DNA of 64,000 bases from Cymbomonas tetramitiformis (Eukaryota; Chlorophyta; Pyramimonadophyceae; Pyramimonadales; Pyramimonadaceae), in assembly GCA_001247695.2 (NCBI GenBank), contig LGRX02034712.1:31328-95327 (forward strand), given 5' to 3'. The notes below the pieces were generated by a model. It saw only the letters and a list, made by a program, of their open reading frames with translations, did no database searches and had not been told where the DNA came from. Each line of letters begins with the position of its first letter. Position 1 is the first letter of the stretch. Positions 50,531 to 59,060 of this stretch are shown here, piece after piece. Both the position numbers and the translations under genes were made by a program.

Positions 50531-53500
50531 CGGGTCTTCCGCTCTTCAAGGTCGGTGATCACCACTAGCTCTCCATTCCCCAAGGTTTCCACCCGCTCCC
50601 ACGGCAGACAGAAGTCTTCCGGTGGAGAATCCACTTCCGGAACGTCACATGGGTGTTCCATTAGCTGGGATAATGTGACGCCAAGGTGGGCGGGCTGTCG
50701 CTGTTGACGTTGCCGTCGGTCATGCTCAGTAGACTTCAGCATGTCCGCCTGCATGCCTAATCCTCGTGCCTCGAACTCCTTGAGCTGCTGATTTTCCCCG
50801 CCTCTGTCCATCTTGTCTCTGGAGCGCCACTGGTCGTGAGCTGCCGAGTAGCCCGTCCAGCGTACCTTCCATTCCTCCACAGATTTACCCTTGACCATGC
50901 GTACACGATACGCCAGGATTTTGTCCACGTGAGCTTCCGCTTGCCCATCTACCATTACCGGGTCAGGTACGGGCAGTTGTGCTCGAGATGCAAACTCATC
51001 CTTGCCGGAGATGTACGACTTCAGGCGGTGCTGCGCAAACACGTCGTGAATGCGCCAGTGCGGCGGTAGGGCCAACCGATATGCCACCGGTGCCCCGCGG
51101 TCCGCCTCTGCCAGCTCCGCCTGCAAATCGCTGTAGAAGCACTCCACCACGGTTACAGGTCCATGCCAGCGCTTACCGAGCTTTCGGCAAGGCGCACGGT
51201 CCATCACCTTTTCCGTCAGATGACGAGCTTCGATCCACACCAGATCTCCCACTGCGTACTCATGCTGCTTGTGGCGTCGGTCGAACTGCTCCCGTTGGCG
51301 CTGCTGAGCCAACTCAAGGCGGCCACGCGCGTCCCGCAACTGCGACGAAAACTTCGCAGCCATCTCATGGGCGGTACCCACCCCCCCCTTCCGTCGCGCA
51401 GAGCCAGGGAGAGCTGCAGCTTCCAGGAAAAGGTCTAATTGAGACATCGGGAACACCCCGTAGCATAGCTCAAAGGGCGTGAACCCGGTGACATCACTGC
51501 GCGAGTCGTTGATAGCGAACTCCACGTTCGTCATGTAGAGGTCCCAGTCATCAGGATTGGCACCCACGAACGAGCGCAACATGTCCTCCACCACCCGGTT
51601 GGTGTGCTCCGCCTGTCCATCTGAACGAGGGTTGTACGGAGTGGTAGAAGCCACCCGTACCCCCATAAGCCTCATTAGCTCACGCCAGAACGAGTCCTGG
51701 AACCTGGGGTCACGGTCGCATACAATCTTCATGGGGGCTCCATGCTGCCTCCAGACAACGTCGAAGTAGATGCGGGTCACCGTTTGCGCAGAGCTGTCCC
51801 CAAAGTTCATGGGCATAAGGTGCACCATTTTGCTCAGCTTGCACGTGAAGGTGACAAAGGCGTCGTTTCCTTGGGCGGTGAGCGGCAGCCCTGTAACGAA
51901 GTCCACGCTCACATCCTGCCAGTTGCGTTGGGGAATAGCGTGCGGATTCAATAATCCATCGGGGTAGGATGCCCGGGGACGAACCGCCTGACATGTAGGG
52001 CATGAGGCCACCCATCCTGCCACATCCTCGGAGGCATTCTTCCACCAGAACCTGCGGAGAACTCTCTCCAGTGTCTTCTTCCGGCCAGTGTGGCCTGCAG
52101 CGGTGGAGTCGTGGGCATCCTTGAAGACTACTTCTCGCAAAGGGGAGTCCTCTCCGAGAACCAACTGGTACCGTCCTGCGGCTACACGCCATAGCACGTC
52201 CCCAACGATACGGAAATCCCTCGTGGCATGGTGCGGGGCCGCAAGGATCTCATCCCGCAGCTGCCGAAGAGGGCCGGCACGTGCATACTCATCGTGCAGG
52301 GACTCCAGGAATGTAACGTCCGTGGGGAGGCTCGTAGCATCGCGGGTCTCAGCAGCCTTACCCTGTCGCACTATAGGAGGCGCCACTCGGGGATGCCGTA
52401 CTCTCGGCAACAGCTGTCGGGTAGGGGGAGCATGTACCACTAGCACGGGCCACGGAAGGTCGTGAAGTACACCGTCAGGAGTCTCGAACAGCTGTGTGGG
52501 TACTCCTCGTTCGTCATGGGTAGGTATCACTTCCACCAGCCTCATACCAGCCATTCTGAAGAGCCGCCTCCATTGAGGCATGCGGGCCTGGATGTCCGGC
52601 AGAAGGAACACTGCCGAGGTATGTGCGGGGTCTTGCCGCCATTCGTCCACATACTTACGCAACACCGCCTCGATGGAGATATGACTGCTGGAGTATGGGG
52701 GGTTGCACCAGACGTGTTTTCCCCGCCACTGTTGTTGTAGACAATCAGTCCAGTAGGCGTCCACTTGGCGGTTCCGTCCACCCAGGTCACAACACGCGTC
52801 GACGTCGAAGCTGCCGAACTGTCGTTGGAGGCGCTCAAAGACCTCCTTGCGCACCTTCCAGTCTTGCCGATCGGCTGGGGGCTTGGCGGTTCGACTAGAC
52901 GGCCGAGCTGGCTGCTTAGGCCTTCGGGAATCCGTAGCAGGCCGTGTCGAGGTTTTCGGCGTGACGGAAGGAGTCGTCGTGGCAATGGGTTGTCGCAGCC
53001 GAGCACTACGACGCAATACCGGGGTGGTTCCCGGGGTGCTCGTTTCCTGCCGGTGCTTTCCAGATTCGGACAAATCAGCGAAGTAGTCGGTGGGAGCTCG
53101 CAGCATTAGTTGTGCTTCAGGCTGCATGTTGCATGCTGCATGCTCAGCTGGGCGTGTTGCATGCTCAGCTGGGCAGGTTACATGCGAAGCTGGGCTGGCT
53201 GCATGCGAAGCTGAGCTGGTTGCATGCGAAGCTGAGCTGGTTGCATGCGAAGCAAGGCATGCTGCATGCTCAGGCGAGCTGATTGCGTGCTCAGACAAGC
53301 GTGTTGCATGCTCAGCGGGGCAGGTTGCATGCGAAGCTGAGCTGGTTGCATGCGGAGCTGAGCTGGTTGCATGCGAAGCTGAGCTGGTTGCATGCGAAGC
53401 TGAGCTGGTTGCATGCGAAGCTGAGCTGGTTGCATGCGAAGCTGAGCTGGTTGCATGCTCAGCAAGGCGTGCTGCATGCTCAGGCGAGCTGGTTGCATGC

Positions 53501-56500
53501 TCAGGCAAGCGTGTTGCATGCTCAGCTGGGCAGGTTGCATGCAAAGCTGAGCTGGTTGCATGCTCAGCAAGGCATGCTGCATGCTCAGGCGAGCTGGTTG
53601 CATGCTCAGGCAAGCGTGTTGCATGCTCAGCTGGGCAGGTTGCATGCGAAGCTGAGCTGGTTGCATGCGAAGCTGAGCTGGTTGCATGCGAAGCTGAGCT
53701 GGTTGCATGCGAAGCTGAGCTGGTTGCATGCTCAGCAAGGCGTGCTGCATGCTCAGGCGAGCTGGTTGCATGCTCAGGCAAGCGTGTTGCATGCTCAGCT
53801 GGGCAGGTTGCATGCAAAGCTGAGCTGGTTGCATGCTCAGTAAGGCATGCTGCATGCCAGGGCGCGCTGCCAGCCTGGAGCAGGCTTACCAGGGCTCGCT
53901 CCGCCACCTGAAGCGTCTCCACGCCATCCATCCATGACTCCATGGTGGCCACCCATCCTGGTACAGGGGGTGGCGGGTGGTCTTCAAAGATCTCCTCGAC
54001 ATCCAGCACGGAGAGCGGGTCCTTGGGGAGGTCCGTCTCCTTGTCTACAACACCGGCCTCCTTGAGCCCATCCCGCGGGTCCTTGGTCACGTAGTCAGGT
54101 CGGCGGGATAGCGCATCGGGGACCAGAAGGAGGGCTCCCTTGACGTACTCCATTCGTGGGACACCGACCTCCACCAGGTCCATGTACCACCGTGCCTGCC
54201 GTCGGCTAAGCTCTCGTCCCGGGGACATTAGCCACTCCAGGGGGCGATGGTCACCTTGTAACCGGAAGTCGGAGGAGAACAAGTAGTGCCTCCAGGTGAC
54301 GGTGGTGCAATGGTGCAACGCACAGAGCTCCCTTTCGCCGGTGTGGTAATTCTGCTCCGCTGCAGAAAACTGCCGACTGTCGTAGGCGATCACCCTCATA
54401 CCGTCTCCCGTATCTTGCACGAGTACGCCTCCCAAAGCAACTCCACTTGCGTCCGTTTGTACCAAAAACGGCGCTGACCCATCCGCGGCTGCCTTCATGT
54501 CGGGCAATGCCAATACTGGGGCTGAGGAAAGAGCGGTCTTCAGCTCGTCGAAGGCCCATTGTTGGTGTTCTCCCCACTGCCACGGTACGTCGGTCTTAGT
54601 GAGCAAGGTCAAGGGTTGGGCAATCTCCGAGAACCGGTGCACAAACCGGCGGTAGTACCCCGCTAGTCCAAGGAACTGTCTGACGTGGGTTACTGTCTCC
54701 AGCTTCGGCCAGTCCTTGATGGAGGACACCTGAGGTTGGCATCCTTTGGCGGATAGAGTGTGGCCCAATAACCGTAGAGACTCCTTCAGCATCTGCGCCT
54801 TGGATGCCTTCAGGTATACCCCTTTTTCTCGACAAGTGTCCAAGAACTGACGTACGTGGTCGTAATGTTCTTCCACCGTGCGTGAGAAGACCACCACATC
54901 GTCGATAAAAATCCGTACAAAGGGGAGATGACCGAGTGCACGCTGCATTCGCCGCTGATACTGAGATGGAGAGTTCTGCAGGCCCTGGGGCATCACCAAC
55001 CATTCGTAGGCCCCCATCTGGGTGGTGAACGCGGTCTTCTCCACGTCCTCCTCGGCCATTGGCACTTGCCAGAATCCGTCCACCGCGTCAAAGGAGGAGA
55101 AGAACGCTGCCCATTGCATCTCGTCAAACATCAGTTGGATGTCCGGTAGTGGATACCGGTCCCGCACCGTCTGCTGATTCAATTGTCGGTAATCCACCAC
55201 CAGACGCAATGTCTTCGGGTCACCAGGCTTGGGTACCATCAGATATGGGGCGGCATACGGGCTTGACGACGGCCGGATGTAACCCTTCTTCATGAGCTGC
55301 TCGATGCGTTCACGTAACTGGCGTAGCTCTTCAGCGGTCATCTTGTACGGACGCCTACATGGTGGTCCACCCTCCGCGTCCGGCTTGCGATCGATGCGGG
55401 CCTTGTCCTCCTCAGTGCGACGCAACTTGGAGGCCTCCGGTAGAGCTGCACACAGGGTATCTAGATACTTCTCAAAGAAGGCGTCAAAGCGCTGCCTCCA
55501 CGTGCTGCTTACCGGTGCATCTCGAGTATCTTGACGGGGTCCTTCCTTCTCCACGGGGGTGTGAGGTGGCGGTACTTCAGCAGCAGTAGCCGCAAAGGCT
55601 GCCTCATGGTCGTTCCCGCGCGCGGCCATCATGAGCCACTGAGGTTGTGACTCTTCATCCCCGGCCAGGCGCCTGGTCTCGGCGTGGATGAGGTGCTGCT
55701 TCAGCTGCGTTGCCGTCAAGAATACCTCATCGATCAGCCCCGCGCCTTGGGCCTTGCCCTGACCCATCCCCGGACTACAGCCCGCGAGCGTCACCCGTTG
55801 CTGTCCTCCACCATTTGCTCGCGTGTTGAAGGATACGGAACCGTGACCGGCATAATCCAACGTGACCGGGGAAAGACTGCGAAGCCACTTACCCCCCAAC
55901 ACCACGTCTACTTGGATTCCTAGCGGCAAGACTCGCAGAGCCATTCGCTTCTCGCAGTAGTTTACTCCCGCCGCCGTGTGCGCGGTGAACTTGGTGTACG
56001 CCACCTCTCCAGCGGTCTTTACAGATCCATCTGCCAGTGTGACCTTCATTGGCGTCCCTGAGCGCACTGTCAAGTCACAGGTACGGGCACAATCCGCCGA
56101 GATGAAGTTGTCCGAGGCGCCTGAGTCCACCAGCACCTTTACTCGGTGTCCACGAAGGTAGGCATAGAACACCAGGAGTAAGGGTCCTTCCTCGTCCCGC
56201 ACCGCTGACAGTGTGTGTGCCAAGAGTGTCCCTGTTCGAGTGTTTGCTTTCCAGCGCACCCCCCCATCCAGTTGAACACGCTTACATTTAAGAGCATCTT
56301 CAATTGGGTGAGAGCTCAAAGCGGTTGCAGCCTCGTCCACCAAGGCGTTGCACTCGTGTTCTTCGCCACTACCATGTTCAGTGGCACTGACGTACGTGGT
56401 GGCGTTGGTCGAGACACTGACGTGAGTGGTATCACTATCAGTGGGGCTGACGTGAGTGGTGTCACTGTTGGTGTCGCTGACGTGAGTGGTGTCGCTACCG

Positions 56501-56688
56501 GTGGCACTGACATGCGTTGTGTCGCTGTCGGTGGCGCTAATGTGCGTCGTGTCGCTGTCGGTGGCGCTGACGTGGGTAATGCCACTGTCGGTAGCGCTGA
56601 CAGGTGTAGAGTCGCTGTCTGATCCGCTTTCCAGCGGCTGGAACCCACCGGTTGCATGCTGGGCCGAGCGCGTTGCATGCTGGACCAA
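49873..56688 (-). CDS. pol polyprotein of element D with adenine- and cytosine-methyltransferase modules
   Basis: This 2271-residue ORF (frame open further to a TGA at 57025-57027) has, in order: an N-terminal repeat THVSATDSDT (56390-56600); protease VLVDSGASDNFIS (about residues 183-197); RT with SSFDAVDGFWQ and FIDD near 595; RNase H with QTDASGVALGG near 745, GERELCALHH and QGDHRPL; a Ser/His/Ala repeat block (53105-53870); a Dam-like domain (about residues 1273-1422, NPPY near 1329); integrase with HHCC finger and D, D, E near 1595, 1658 and 1694 (VDFVTGL, CDRDPRF, DGQAEHTNR); a chromodomain near 1920-1950; and a C5 methyltransferase to the end. All enzyme signatures are intact. It should be cleaved by its own protease. 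The chromodomain is expected to steer integration to marked chromatin. Confidence 0.92.
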   Translation of the reverse strand: MVQHATRSAQHATGGFQPLESGSDSDSTPVSATDSGITHVSATDSDTTHISATDSDTTHVSATGSDTTHVSDTNSDTTHVSPTDSDTTHVSVSTNATTYVSATEHGSGEEHECNALVDEAATALSSHPIEDALKCKRVQLDGGVRWKANTRTGTLLAHTLSAVRDEEGPLLLVFYAYLRGHRVKVLVDSGASDNFISADCARTCDLTVRSGTPMKVTLADGSVKTAGEVAYTKFTAHTAAGVNYCEKRMALRVLPLGIQVDVVLGGKWLRSLSPVTLDYAGHGSVSFNTRANGGGQQRVTLAGCSPGMGQGKAQGAGLIDEVFLTATQLKQHLIHAETRRLAGDEESQPQWLMMAARGNDHEAAFAATAAEVPPPHTPVEKEGPRQDTRDAPVSSTWRQRFDAFFEKYLDTLCAALPEASKLRRTEEDKARIDRKPDAEGGPPCRRPYKMTAEELRQLRERIEQLMKKGYIRPSSSPYAAPYLMVPKPGDPKTLRLVVDYRQLNQQTVRDRYPLPDIQLMFDEMQWAAFFSSFDAVDGFWQVPMAEEDVEKTAFTTQMGAYEWLVMPQGLQNSPSQYQRRMQRALGHLPFVRIFIDDVVVFSRTVEEHYDHVRQFLDTCREKGVYLKASKAQMLKESLRLLGHTLSAKGCQPQVSSIKDWPKLETVTHVRQFLGLAGYYRRFVHRFSEIAQPLTLLTKTDVPWQWGEHQQWAFDELKTALSSAPVLALPDMKAAADGSAPFLVQTDASGVALGGVLVQDTGDGMRVIAYDSRQFSAAEQNYHTGERELCALHHCTTVTWRHYLFSSDFRLQGDHRPLEWLMSPGRELSRRQARWYMDLVEVGVPRMEYVKGALLLVPDALSRRPDYVTKDPRDGLKEAGVVDKETDLPKDPLSVLDVEEIFEDHPPPPVPGWVATMESWMDGVETLQVAERALVSLLQAGSAPWHAACLTEHATSSALHATCPAEHATRLPEHATSSPEHAARLAEHATSSASHATSSASHATSSASHATSSASHATCPAEHATRLPEHATSSPEHAACLAEHATSSALHATCPAEHATRLPEHATSSPEHAARLAEHATSSASHATSSASHATSSASHATSSASHATSSAPHATSSASHATCPAEHATRLSEHAISSPEHAACLASHATSSASHATSSASHAASPASHVTCPAEHATRPAEHAACNMQPEAQLMLRAPTDYFADLSESGKHRQETSTPGTTPVLRRSARLRQPIATTTPSVTPKTSTRPATDSRRPKQPARPSSRTAKPPADRQDWKVRKEVFERLQRQFGSFDVDACCDLGGRNRQVDAYWTDCLQQQWRGKHVWCNPPYSSSHISIEAVLRKYVDEWRQDPAHTSAVFLLPDIQARMPQWRRLFRMAGMRLVEVIPTHDERGVPTQLFETPDGVLHDLPWPVLVVHAPPTRQLLPRVRHPRVAPPIVRQGKAAETRDATSLPTDVTFLESLHDEYARAGPLRQLRDEILAAPHHATRDFRIVGDVLWRVAAGRYQLVLGEDSPLREVVFKDAHDSTAAGHTGRKKTLERVLRRFWWKNASEDVAGWVASCPTCQAVRPRASYPDGLLNPHAIPQRNWQDVSVDFVTGLPLTAQGNDAFVTFTCKLSKMVHLMPMNFGDSSAQTVTRIYFDVVWRQHGAPMKIVCDRDPRFQDSFWRELMRLMGVRVASTTPYNPRSDGQAEHTNRVVEDMLRSFVGANPDDWDLYMTNVEFAINDSRSDVTGFTPFELCYGVFPMSQLDLFLEAAALPGSARRKGGVGTAHEMAAKFSSQLRDARGRLELAQQRQREQFDRRHKQHEYAVGDLVWIEARHLTEKVMDRAPCRKLGKRWHGPVTVVECFYSDLQAELAEADRGAPVAYRLALPPHWRIHDVFAQHRLKSYISGKDEFASRAQLPVPDPVMVDGQAEAHVDKILAYRVRMVKGKSVEEWKVRWTGYSAAHDQWRSRDKMDRGGENQQLKEFEARGLGMQADMLKSTEHDRRQRQQRQPAHLGVTLSQLMEHPCDVPEVDSPPEDFCLPWERVETLGNGELVVITDLEERKTRPVRILVLFSGTGSVEREFAKCFPSASVVTLDNDPRWQPNHLASMEDWDPTQYPPGFFDVIWASPPCTQYSQARTTGDPPDLEGADKSVKCTLDAIEYLKPKHWFLENPEGRYPNALRLRSVVRKLPQPLFCTYCKYGERYRKPTCIWTSSPPPTPLLECTSRTPCACKWATGGHPETAQLGPSSSQQPGARDAHAVYPVPAPLLRHLFHHLQFGELDT
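50836..50945 (-). other. chromodomain of element D integrase
   Basis: The pattern HVDKILAYRVR...VEEWKVRWTGYSAAHDQW fits a chromodomain of the type found at the C terminus of Ty3 chromoviral integrases, with the conserved W..Y...DxxW. It may bind methylated histone tails. Confidence 0.8.
52423..52872 (-). other. Dam-like N6-adenine methyltransferase domain of element D pol
   Basis: It lies between RNase H and integrase. It begins DRQDWKVRKEVFERL and has VDACCDLGGRNRQVDAYWT, VWCNPPYSSSH and AVFLLPDIQARMPQW. The NPPY motif, at about 52693-52704, is intact, as in phage T1-type Dam enzymes (PF05869-like), where the order is the same. Methylation of adenine N6 in DNA is inferred from the motif. 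In element C the same motif reads NLPF. Confidence 0.8.
53105..53870. repeat. 21-bp in-frame repeat array in pol of D
   Basis: More than thirty 21-bp units of the form GCATGCGAAGCTGAGCTGGT and variants give 7-residue repeats with the core HAT (ASHATSS, AEHATRL). It sits between RNase H and the Dam-like domain and keeps the frame. The antisense and other-frame ORFs over it are shadows. Confidence 0.93.
56390..56600. repeat. 30-bp tandem repeat in the N-terminal part of pol of D
   Basis: Seven or eight units of 30 bp give a 10-residue repeat, THVSATDSDT with small changes, upstream of the protease. Confidence 0.88.
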
Positions 56689-57560
56689 GCGCGTCGCCTG
56701 CTCAGCGGGGCATGTTGCATGCTTGGCGGAGCCGGTTGCATGCCCAAGCTGTCTGGTTGCATGCTCAGCCGGGCGTGTCGCATGCTCAGCCGGGCAGGCT
56801 GCATGCTTAGCCAGGCTGGTTGCATGCTCAGTGAGGCAGGTTGCATGCTGAGACCCACTGGTTGCATGCTGAACCGGGCGTGTTGCATGCCGGGCGAGGC
56901 GTGTTGCATGCTCAGCCGGGCAGGTTGCATGCTCAGCAAGGCATGCTGCATGCTCAGGCGAGCTGGTTGCATGCCCAGCGAGGCAGGTTGCATGCTCAGC
57001 TGGGCGTGTTGCATGCTCAGCTGGTCAGGTTGCATGCTTGAGACCCACTGGTTGCATGCGTAGGCCGGCTGGTTGCATGCGCAGGCCGGCTGGTTGCATG
57101 CTCAGCAAGGCATGCTGCATGCTCAGGCGAGCTGGTAGCATGTTCAGCGAGGCGGGTTGCATGCTCAGCTGGGCGTGTTGCATGCTCAGCTGGGCCGGTT
57201 GCATGCTGAGACCCACTGGTTGCATGCGCCGGCTGGTTGCATGCGCAGGCCGGCTGGTTGCATGCTCAGCAAGGCATGCTGCATGCTCAGGCGAGCCGGT
57301 CGCATGCTCAGCCGGACTGGTTGCATGCTGTGAGGCGCTGGTTGCATGCTGGAATCCACTGGTTGCATGCTGAACCAGGCGTGTTGCATGCTGGTCGGGG
57401 CGTGTTGCATGCGGGGACAGGCCCGTTGCATGCTCAGCCGGTCGAGTTGCATGCCGGCGTGGGCTGTTAGGTCCTCCCGCCAGTTGCTGGGTCATGTTCA
57501 GCTCCTCCTCGGGCGGACTAGGGCAGGATGCAGCACGTTGGTTGCATGCTGGCGGTATGC
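56640..57560. repeat. 21-bp repeat array across the middle-ORF/pol boundary of D
   Basis: Units with TTGCATGC and variable spacers run from about 56650 to 57460, with another near 57545. They encode HAT-containing heptads on both sides of the TGA at 57025. In this array the repeat spacers are more diverged than in the pol block. Confidence 0.9.
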
Positions 57561-59019
57561 TGCCCGATCCGCCTGCCAGTTGCTGGGTCATATTCAGCTC
57601 CTCCTCGAGGTGCTCAGGTTCGCCCGTCGGTTGCTGGGTCGTGCTCAGACCCTCCCAAGCAGCAAGGCGCGCAGCCTCCCAAGCCGCAAGACGTGCAGCT
57701 TCATTCTTCCTCCAGGCTTTCATCCGCTGGTCCAAGGTCGTACACTTCCTCCCACTCCTCGAAGGCTTCGAACGACGGGTAGGCGTATCCTCCCCCGAGG
57801 ACTGCTCACGGTGTTGCTGCAACCGGTACTGGCTGCAATGAATCTCCATCTCGGACTCGTCCGTGCTGTGGGTTAGGTCCGAGGGGCTCGATCCCAGAGT
57901 TGCCGCAAGAACTGTCTCGTCTGGTTTGAGAGGAACAGGATTGGGAGGTGGGTGTGCTCGTCGAACACGTCCGAACACAGCATGCACAATCGCCTTGCCG
58001 CACTGCCTGACCCGCTGGACTGTCGTGGTCCATGTGGAGGCCGTCTTGAGCGCATGGGAGTCAAAGGGGGTGTCCTGCGCTCGTTGTGCCCGCCGACGTC
58101 GCCACAAGCGATAGGCTTGCTGTATTGATATCGCCGCCGACGCTTGACGCCGTCGAAGGCGACGGAGCCCAGTCGTCTCCCAAGGTCGGCCTTCTTGAGG
58201 TACATTCGTCTTCGGCCCGTATTCTTGCTCCACAGCCCGACGCTGCTCGCGTGGGCTCAACTCTGCCCAGGCCAAGCCCAATGTGCCGCCCATGCGACCA
58301 CGCAAGCGGGCAAGTATAAGCTTGTCCAACTCGTACTTCCGTTGGCGACGGCTGAAGGGTGTAGTCGCGGGCCGTCGTGTAGCATGGCGACGACTGCGCT
58401 CAGCCATCTTGTGTGCCTCCGCCGGGGACTTCTTCTTGAGGGTCATGCGTAGTTGTCGTAGTAGGACACTCTCAGAGGTAGCCCCGGCCGGGCTTCTCCA
58501 GCTCCACGATGTCAACCGCCTACGCTGATCCGCCAGGGAACTCTGGTACACCTCGGAGGCCCCCGGTGCAGCTAGGTGTAGATCCTTGTAGTCGCTGGGC
58601 TGAACTGTTGGTGCCGCGTGATGAGCTCGGATACGTGGGGGAGGTCCATCAACATTACCGCGGTCAATTGGGACACCATGTTCGGCACAGTAAGTCTCCC
58701 AACAAGGATGTGCTGTCGGTGGGGTTATCGGCGGAATCAATGATCCCCGAGCAGGGGGGGGATCTTCCACTGAGAGGGGTCGTCTGCTCAAAATGGTTGC
58801 GCGCCGTGCGCGCTCTCGGCCACTGAAGGCAATCCGTGATGAACGGGGCCTCGGGCTGACGGTGGAGGGGGGCCGTGCGGCCACACCATGGGGCGAATCG
58901 GATGAAGCCTCTGTGCTCATTGGGGCATGCAGCGCTCGCAGTGAGACGGGCTTTGTCGGGGTACAGGCGGTGGCCTCGTCACGTGACGTCCGCGAGGGCC
59001 ATGAAGGACGGGCTGCCAC
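57025..59019 (-). CDS. unknown middle ORF of element D (between gag and pol)
   Basis: I recognise no domain. The 664 residues start with no ATG nearby and lie in the -1 frame relative to gag, whose stop is at 59061. The protein is Arg-rich with long basic segments (AERSRRHATRRPATTPFSRRQRK), two EEELNMTQQLAGG motifs, and a C-terminal HAT repeat. Its frame is the same as that of pol, and one TGA (57025-57027) separates them. The counterpart in C is 23733-25442. A gag-associated nucleic-acid-binding role would fit but is a guess. Confidence 0.6.
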   Translation of the reverse strand: MAARPSWPSRTSRDEATACTPTKPVSLRALHAPMSTEASSDSPHGVAARPPSTVSPRPRSSRIAFSGRERARRATILSRRPLSVEDPPPARGSLIPPITPPTAHPCWETYCAEHGVPIDRGNVDGPPPRIRAHHAAPTVQPSDYKDLHLAAPGASEVYQSSLADQRRRLTSWSWRSPAGATSESVLLRQLRMTLKKKSPAEAHKMAERSRRHATRRPATTPFSRRQRKYELDKLILARLRGRMGGTLGLAWAELSPREQRRAVEQEYGPKTNVPQEGRPWETTGLRRLRRRQASAAISIQQAYRLWRRRRAQRAQDTPFDSHALKTASTWTTTVQRVRQCGKAIVHAVFGRVRRAHPPPNPVPLKPDETVLAATLGSSPSDLTHSTDESEMEIHCSQYRLQQHREQSSGEDTPTRRSKPSRSGRKCTTLDQRMKAWRKNEAARLAAWEAARLAAWEGLSTTQQPTGEPEHLEEELNMTQQLAGGSGSIPPACNQRAASCPSPPEEELNMTQQLAGGPNSPRRHATRPAEHATGLSPHATRPDQHATRLVQHATSGFQHATSASQHATSPAEHATGSPEHAACLAEHATSRPAHATSRRMQPVGLSMQPAQLSMQHAQLSMQPASLNMLPARLSMQHALLSMQPAGLRMQPAGLRMQPVGLKHAT

Positions 59020-59060
59020 ATTGGTATAGGGCTGCCTCTGTCCACGGGGTCGATGGAGAT

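Noticed and set aside
53090..53911. Long antisense ORFs over the pol repeat array
   Set aside because: They are shadows of the in-frame repeat in the intact pol gene.
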